Below, in pieces: positions 59,347 to 64,000 of a stretch of DNA of 64,000 nt (position 1 is its first letter; each line of letters begins with the position of its first letter). The position numbers and the translations under genes are program-made. This DNA comes from an uncultured Clostridia bacterium (lineage in GTDB: Bacteria > Bacillota > Clostridia > TANB77 > CAG-508). The stretch lies in contig OV788638.1 of NCBI GenBank assembly GCA_928721565.1, positions 744,001-808,000 on the forward strand, read 5' to 3'. Under the pieces are notes generated by a model. The model was given only the letters and a program-made list of their open reading frames with translations. It made no database searches and was not told where the DNA came from.

Positions 59347-60281
59347 AAATAGTATTTATGGGAACACCTGATTTTGCAAAAGAATCATTAGAAGCTATAT
59401 ATAATGCAGGTCATGAAATATTGGCAGTTGTAACAAATCCAGATAGGCCAAAAGGTAGAGGAATGAAGATGGTTGCTTCTCCTGTAAAAGAATTTGCAGT
59501 GTCAAAAGAACTAAAAATTTACCAACCAGAAAAGGTTAGAAAAAATTTGGAATTTATAGAAGAAATAAAGGTATTAGAACCTGATGTTATATGTGTTGTA
59601 GCATATGGAAAAATTTTGCCAAAAGAAATTTTAGAAATTCCTAAACTTGGTTGCATAAATGTGCATGGTTCTTTGTTACCTAAATATAGAGGTGCAGCAC
59701 CGATACAATGGGCTGTTATAAATGGCGAAAAGAAAACTGGTGTAACAACAATGTATATGGACATTGGAATGGATACAGGTGATATGATTTTAAAAGAAGA
59801 AACAGAAATTGATCCTGATGAAACAACAGGAGAATTATGGGATAGACTTGCAAGAATAGGAGCAGAACTTTTAGTAAAAACATTAGTACAAATTGAAAAT
59901 AAAACAGCACCAAGAATTCCACAAGGTGAAGAGTTTTCAATGGCGCCAATGTTAAAGAAAGAAATGTCAAAAATTGATTGGGAAAATAAAACAGCACAAG
60001 AAATAAAAAATCTTGTTAGAGGATTAAACCCAATAATGGGAACATATTCATATTTAAATGGAAAGAAAATTAAAATTTGGAAAGTTGATATAATTGACTC
60101 TGACAATGAAAATGCACCAAATGGAACTGTATTAAAATCAGATTGTAAAGATGGTTTATATATAAAAGCAAATAATGGAACAATAAAAATAATAGAAATT
60201 CAAGGTGAAAATGCTAAAAGAATGAATATACAGGATTTCTTAAGAGGAAATCCAATAAAAGTTGGAAGCAAATTTGAATAA
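59343..60281 (+). CDS. fmt: Methionyl-tRNA formyltransferase
   Basis: 312 residues. It formylates initiator Met-tRNA using 10-formyl-THF. The N-terminal domain has MGTPDFAKESLEAIYNAGHE, the catalytic region INVHGSLLPKYRGAAPIQWA with Asn and His, and MDIGMDTGDMILKEE with the catalytic Asp. The C-terminal OB-like domain contains KIDWENKTAQEIKNLVRGLN and GTYSYLNGKKIKIW. It is coupled to rsmA by a 4-base overlap. Usually def is nearby; it is not here. Confidence 0.97.
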   Translation: MKIVFMGTPDFAKESLEAIYNAGHEILAVVTNPDRPKGRGMKMVASPVKEFAVSKELKIYQPEKVRKNLEFIEEIKVLEPDVICVVAYGKILPKEILEIPKLGCINVHGSLLPKYRGAAPIQWAVINGEKKTGVTTMYMDIGMDTGDMILKEETEIDPDETTGELWDRLARIGAELLVKTLVQIENKTAPRIPQGEEFSMAPMLKKEMSKIDWENKTAQEIKNLVRGLNPIMGTYSYLNGKKIKIWKVDIIDSDNENAPNGTVLKSDCKDGLYIKANNGTIKIIEIQGENAKRMNIQDFLRGNPIKVGSKFE

Positions 60282-60326
60282 AAATTAATGTATTTGTAAA
60301 TAATGTACCTGAAAGAGAGGTACGTT

Positions 60327-60764
60327 ATGGAAGGAATAGTAAAAAAATTAAATGAATTTCTAAGTGACTTAGAAATAGTAAATGTAAAATTACAAAATTA
60401 TCATTGGAATGTAGTAGGAAAAGGATTTTTTACAACACATGAAAAACTAGAAGAATATTATGATGAAATAAGAGAACAGATAGATGAAGTTGCAGAACAT
60501 ATTTTGGCATTAGGAAATCAACCAGTAGGAACAATGAAAGATTTTATGGAAAATTCTAAAATAAGAGAAGCTAAAAATGAACAAATAAAAAGCATTGATA
60601 TAATGGAAAATGTAATGAATGATTTACAAGAATTAAAACAAAAAGCCATTCAAATAAAACAAGAAGCGGAAGATAAAGAATATTATGCAACATCATCAAT
60701 GATGGATGATTATTTAGCAGATTATTCAAAAAAGATATGGATGCTAAATGCAGCACTTAAATAA
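60327..60764 (+). CDS. Dps-family ferritin-like protein
   Basis: 145 residues. A four-helix bundle of the Dps type, which stores iron and protects DNA under starvation or peroxide stress. The ferroxidase residues are in NVKLQNYHWNVVGKGFFTTH and YDEIREQIDEVAEHILALG. There is no long basic N-terminal tail, so it may not bind DNA. ATG 60327 follows GAGAGG with good spacing; the frame to 60303 has no site. A terminator follows. Confidence 0.93.
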   Translation: MEGIVKKLNEFLSDLEIVNVKLQNYHWNVVGKGFFTTHEKLEEYYDEIREQIDEVAEHILALGNQPVGTMKDFMENSKIREAKNEQIKSIDIMENVMNDLQELKQKAIQIKQEAEDKEYYATSSMMDDYLADYSKKIWMLNAALK

Positions 60765-60770
60765 AGCATA

Positions 60771-60822
60771 AAAAATGAAATCACTTAATAAATATAATTA
60801 AGTGATTTTTTTTTCATTTTTT
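60771..60822 (+). terminator. Terminator after the Dps gene
   Basis: AAATCACTTAA pairs with TTAAGTGATTT across a 10-base loop, followed by a run of nine T and a second T tract. Confidence 0.8.
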
Positions 60823-60938
60823 TACTATACAAAAAAGAAAATTAGTTATATAATATAGGCAAGTTTGTAAGCAAGTGCTTCAAGCTTAATAAATAATTGA
60901 ACACTTAAAATGTGTACAAATTGAAGGAGAGAAAAATA

Positions 60939-62402
60939 ATGGAGTTAAAGAAAGTATTAATAGGATTAGAGGGATTAAAAGCAAAAGGAAGTCTAGATAT
61001 TGAAATTAATAACCTAGACAGTAATTCTAAAAACATAAAAGATGGAGATATGTTTATTGCAATAAAAGGTTTTAGTGTAGATGGACATAAATACATAAAT
61101 GATGCAATAAAAGCAGGTGCAAAGGCAGTAATGGTAGAAGAAGGGGCTAATTTAAAAGATATAAAATTACCAGAAGATGTAACATTAATAATAGCAAAAG
61201 ATACAAGAGAAGCACTTGCAATTTGTAGTTGTAATTTCTATGGGAATCCATCACGAAAATTTAAATTGATAGGAGTAACAGGAACAAAAGGAAAGACAAC
61301 TACTACATTTATGATAAAAGAAATTCTAGAAAGAGCAGGATATAAAGTTGGATTAATAGGAACAATTGCAACATATATAAATGGGAAAATGATATCAGAA
61401 AGTAGTAGAACAACACCAGAAAGCATAGAACTTCAAAGAACATTTGCACAAATGGTAGAAGCAGGAGTAGAATATGTTGTAATGGAAGTATCATCACAAA
61501 GTTTAAAATTACATAGAGTGGATGGTTGTGCTTTTGATATAGTATTATTTACAAACTTTTCAGAAGATCATATCAGTGAAAAAGAACATCCTGATATGAA
61601 AGACTATTTTGAGTCAAAATTAAAATTATTCCAAATGTGTGATAATGGAATAATAAATGTAGATGATATACAAGTTTCAAAAGTTCCAAAACTATTTCCA
61701 GATAGTAATATAATGACATATGGAATAGACAATTATTGTGAAGTATTAGCAAAAGATATAACAATAACAAATTCATATGTAGATTTTAGAGTAAAAGTAT
61801 CTGACAGAAATGAAAGAGTAAAAGTAGATATTCCAGGAAGATTTAGTGTATATAATGCTTTAGCAGCTATTTGTGTTGCTAAAAAAATAGGAATTTCTTC
61901 TGATAAAGTAATAGAAGCTCTAGCAGAGATAAAGGTGCCTGGTAGATCTGAAATGGTTCCAAATAAGAAAGAAATACCAATAATGATAGATTATGCACAT
62001 TCACCAGAAAGTTTGCAAAATATATTATCAGCAGTAAAAAGCTATACAAGAGGAAAAGTAATTTCAGTATTTGGATGTGGTGGAGATAGAGATAAAACGA
62101 AAAGACCTATTATGGGGGAAATATCAGGAAGAATAGCAGACTTTACATTTATAACATCAGATAATCCACGTACAGAAAATCCTGAGGAAATAGTAAAAGA
62201 AATAGAAGAAGGAATAAAAAAGACAAAAGGAAATTATAAAGTAGTAGTAGATAGAACAGAAGCAATAAAAGAAGCAATAAAAATGGCTACAAAATTGGAT
62301 ATAATAGTTCTTGCAGGAAAAGGACATGAACCATATCAAGAAATAAATGGAGAAAAATTCCCATTTGATGAAAGAATAATAGTAAATGAAATAATAGGAT
62401 AG
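60939..62402 (+). CDS. murE: UDP-MurNAc-tripeptide synthetase (meso-DAP type)
   Basis: About 487 residues. It adds the third amino acid to the peptidoglycan stem peptide. The ATP site is GVTGTKGKTTTTFMI, with HRVDGCAFDIVLFTNFSEDH and the central domain motif IDYAHSPESLQNIL. The motif DNPRTENP is the one that selects meso-diaminopimelate rather than lysine. Start: ATG 60939, behind GAAGGAGAG; the frame to 60912 has none. The next gene, mraY, follows after about 50 bases; murF, often between them, is absent here. Confidence 0.97.
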   Translation: MELKKVLIGLEGLKAKGSLDIEINNLDSNSKNIKDGDMFIAIKGFSVDGHKYINDAIKAGAKAVMVEEGANLKDIKLPEDVTLIIAKDTREALAICSCNFYGNPSRKFKLIGVTGTKGKTTTTFMIKEILERAGYKVGLIGTIATYINGKMISESSRTTPESIELQRTFAQMVEAGVEYVVMEVSSQSLKLHRVDGCAFDIVLFTNFSEDHISEKEHPDMKDYFESKLKLFQMCDNGIINVDDIQVSKVPKLFPDSNIMTYGIDNYCEVLAKDITITNSYVDFRVKVSDRNERVKVDIPGRFSVYNALAAICVAKKIGISSDKVIEALAEIKVPGRSEMVPNKKEIPIMIDYAHSPESLQNILSAVKSYTRGKVISVFGCGGDRDKTKRPIMGEISGRIADFTFITSDNPRTENPEEIVKEIEEGIKKTKGNYKVVVDRTEAIKEAIKMATKLDIIVLAGKGHEPYQEINGEKFPFDERIIVNEIIG

Positions 62403-62450
62403 TAAAAAAAATATATAATACAAAAGTTAACAATAGAAAGGTTGATAAAA

Positions 62451-63428
62451 TTGGGATTTCAAACAAAGACATTATTGTTATCATTTGCAATAACAGTAAT
62501 TTTAGGATTCATAATAGTACCAATACTAAGAAAATTAAAAGTAGGGCAAATAGAAAGAGATGATGGACCAGAAAGCCATTTGAAAAAACAAGGAACGCCA
62601 ACAATGGGCGGAATAATAATAATGCTAGGAATTGTAATTGTAACAATTGCTGCATATATTTATTATAGAACAGTAGATATAGAATTAGCAAAAAATTTAT
62701 TACCAATATTAGGTTTAACAATTGGGTTTGGTGTTATTGGATTTATTGATGATTTTAAAAAATTAGTATTAAAAAATACCAAGGGATTAAAACCAAGTCT
62801 AAAAATGTTAGGTTTATTAATAATATCAGTAGCATATATAATGTACTTAATAAAAGGATTAAACTTAGGAACAGAAACATATATACCAATATTAAAAGAA
62901 TATATTACAATACCAATTTATGCATATATACCATTTTCAATATTAGTAATACTTGCAACTACAAATGCAGTAAATTTAACAGATGGAATTGATGGATTAT
63001 CATCAAGTGTATGTACTATAATAATTACATGTTTAACCATTATTGCTACAACACTTGGAATAAAAGAAATAGTGATATTTGGAGCAATTGTAATAGGCGC
63101 TGTTTTGGGATTTTTAATGTTTAACATACATCCTGCAAAAGTATTTATGGGAGATACAGGTTCACTATTTTTAGGAGGAGTGATATCTGGAATTGCATTA
63201 TATTTAAAAATACCACTAATATTAATTTTAATAGCATTAATACCAGTAATAGAAACAATATCTGTAATAATACAAGTTACATATTTTAAGAGAACTGGCA
63301 AAAGAGTATTTAAAATGGCACCAATCCACCACCATTTAGAATTGTCTGGATGGAGAGAAAATCAAGTTGTAATGCTATTTAGTGTTATTACTTTGGTTGT
63401 GTGCGTAATAGGACTAAAGATAATATAG
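62451..63428 (+). CDS. mraY: Phospho-N-acetylmuramoyl-pentapeptide transferase
   Basis: About 325 residues with ten helices. It attaches phospho-MurNAc-pentapeptide to undecaprenyl phosphate, making lipid I at the inner membrane face. Motifs: KKQGTPTMGGIIIMLG, FIDDFKKLVLKNTKGL with the DD pair, TTNAVNLTDGIDGLSSSVC, and APIHHHLELSGW. TTG 62451 lies 8 bases after AAAGG and gives the usual short N-terminus; TTG 62442 is in frame but nearer the site. It is followed by the ftsW-like gene after 16 bases. Confidence 0.96.
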   Translation: MGFQTKTLLLSFAITVILGFIIVPILRKLKVGQIERDDGPESHLKKQGTPTMGGIIIMLGIVIVTIAAYIYYRTVDIELAKNLLPILGLTIGFGVIGFIDDFKKLVLKNTKGLKPSLKMLGLLIISVAYIMYLIKGLNLGTETYIPILKEYITIPIYAYIPFSILVILATTNAVNLTDGIDGLSSSVCTIIITCLTIIATTLGIKEIVIFGAIVIGAVLGFLMFNIHPAKVFMGDTGSLFLGGVISGIALYLKIPLILILIALIPVIETISVIIQVTYFKRTGKRVFKMAPIHHHLELSGWRENQVVMLFSVITLVVCVIGLKII

Positions 63429-63444
63429 AAAAAAGGAGAATAGA

Positions 63445-64000
63445 ATGGCTAAGAAAAAGAATAAAATGGCGGGTTTTTCTAAATTTTTAAATAACTCAGT
63501 TGATTTTACACTAGTAATAACAGTTTTACTATTGTTATCATTAGGATTAGTCATGGTATTATCAGCAAGTTCGCCAACAGCATTGCAAAAATATGATAAA
63601 AGTTATTACTTTTTTATAAGACAATTACTTTTTGCAGTGTTAGGACTATTTGGAATGTATTTTGTATCTAAAATAGATTATAGAATTTATCAAAAATTTT
63701 ATAAGCATGCATGGCTATTGTCTGCCGCATTATTAGTTTTAGTATTAGTTATAGGAACAGATAGTCATGGTGCTAAAAGATGGATAAATTTAGGATTTAC
63801 AACATTCCAACCATCTGAGTTGGTTAAATTTTTTATGATAATATTTTATGGAGGAATCCTTGTAAAGGATAGAGATGAGTTAGGAAAGTTTTGGAAAGGT
63901 CTAGTTAAACATGTTTTATTTTTGGCTCCAATAATAGGATTACTATTATTAGAGCCACACGTAAGTACTTCAATGGTAATAATAATTACATGCTGTATAA
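63445..64000 (+). CDS. FtsW/SpoVE-type lipid II polymerase, cut by window edge
   Basis: 185 residues are visible and the frame is still open at the right edge. The first 17 residues are basic (AKKKNKMAGFSKF). Five or so helices follow (FTLVITVLLLLSLGLVMVLS, QLLFAVLGLFGMYFVS, HAWLLSAALLVLVLVIG). The SEDS family motif HGAKRWINLGFTTFQPSELVK, then KFWKGLVKHVLFLAPIIGLL, shows it to be a FtsW/RodA/SpoVE glycosyltransferase that builds glycan strands. Its place after murE-mraY makes FtsW or SpoVE more likely than RodA. The ribosome site is AAAAGGAGAA. Confidence 0.93.
   Translation, partial: MAKKKNKMAGFSKFLNNSVDFTLVITVLLLLSLGLVMVLSASSPTALQKYDKSYYFFIRQLLFAVLGLFGMYFVSKIDYRIYQKFYKHAWLLSAALLVLVLVIGTDSHGAKRWINLGFTTFQPSELVKFFMIIFYGGILVKDRDELGKFWKGLVKHVLFLAPIIGLLLLEPHVSTSMVIIITCCI

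Noticed and set aside
59519..60106. A 195-codon open frame opposite fmt
   Set aside because: It mirrors the fmt coding frame, has no ribosome site and reads as Ser/Ile/Phe-rich low-quality protein. It is an antisense shadow.
60825..60938. A T-box or other riboswitch before murE
   Set aside because: No T-box sequence (TGGNACC), specifier stem or terminator/antiterminator pair could be found.

Overview
The window is very AT-rich DNA with purine-rich Shine-Dalgarno sites, TTGACA/TATAAT promoters and densely packed genes. It carries a Gram-positive PolC, a meso-DAP type MurE, a Clostridia-style dcw cluster and sporulation genes (spo0A, spoIIGA, sigE, yqfC, yqfD, pdaA). This points to an endospore-forming (or ancestrally spore-forming) low-GC member of the Clostridia (Bacillota). 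I see no plasmid or prophage; this is chromosomal DNA.

Layout. 0-10 kb: the tail of a small membrane protein, a lysine-rich protein, polC, a DUF1294 protein, a tight cluster of five perfect DnaA boxes, a TetR/acyl-CoA synthetase pair and a charged coiled-coil protein. 10-16 kb: tRNA-His and tRNA-Gln, a flavoprotein, YigZ, spo0A, a decayed gap, cytosolic alpha-amylase, cysE and tRNA-Gly. 16-22 kb: poorly characterised genes (one with a switch-like leader), a polysaccharide deacetylase, an SH3-CAP protein, a PepV-type dipeptidase and an RluA-type pseudouridine synthase. 22-25 kb: a four-gene membrane cassette around an MFS carrier, then an M23 peptidase. 25-32.6 kb: glmS with its glmS ribozyme, uvrC, a 40-residue membrane protein, a patatin, a methyltransferase and a second RluA enzyme.

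32.7-35.7 kb holds a complete Agr-type quorum-sensing locus: agrB and a short unlisted agrD on the plus strand converge on agrA-agrC on the minus strand. The predicted peptide has an unusually long segment between its cysteine and the conserved HQPKMP tail. 35.9-41 kb: pdaA, yqfC, yqfD (frameshifted), an unknown protein where phoH is often found, ybeY and a DUF3048 protein. 41-50.3 kb: murA, ftsQ, two DUF881 paralogues, sbp, ftsA and ftsZ, then spoIIGA and sigE separated by an HNH nuclease/ParB-like fusion gene. 50-60 kb: a methionine gamma-lyase-like protein, an orphan response regulator, a TSCPD protein, a SpoVD/FtsI-like transpeptidase, yifB (frameshifted), dprA, yraN, rsmA, fmt and a Dps-like protein. 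60.9 kb to the end: murE, mraY and the first part of an ftsW/spoVE gene cut by the window edge.

Themes. Cell-wall synthesis and division, sporulation control (Spo0A, then SpoIIGA with sigma-E) and peptide quorum sensing lie together here. Three genes (the M23 peptidase, spoIIGA and a hypothetical protein) seem to start at ATT or ATA codons placed correctly behind strong Shine-Dalgarno sites. Two genes carry single-base frameshifts. The most unusual items are the agrD peptide, the HNH insertion in the sigma-E locus, the tandem OB folds in PolC, the DnaA-box cluster away from dnaA, and the leader at 16.6 kb with mutually exclusive pairings.
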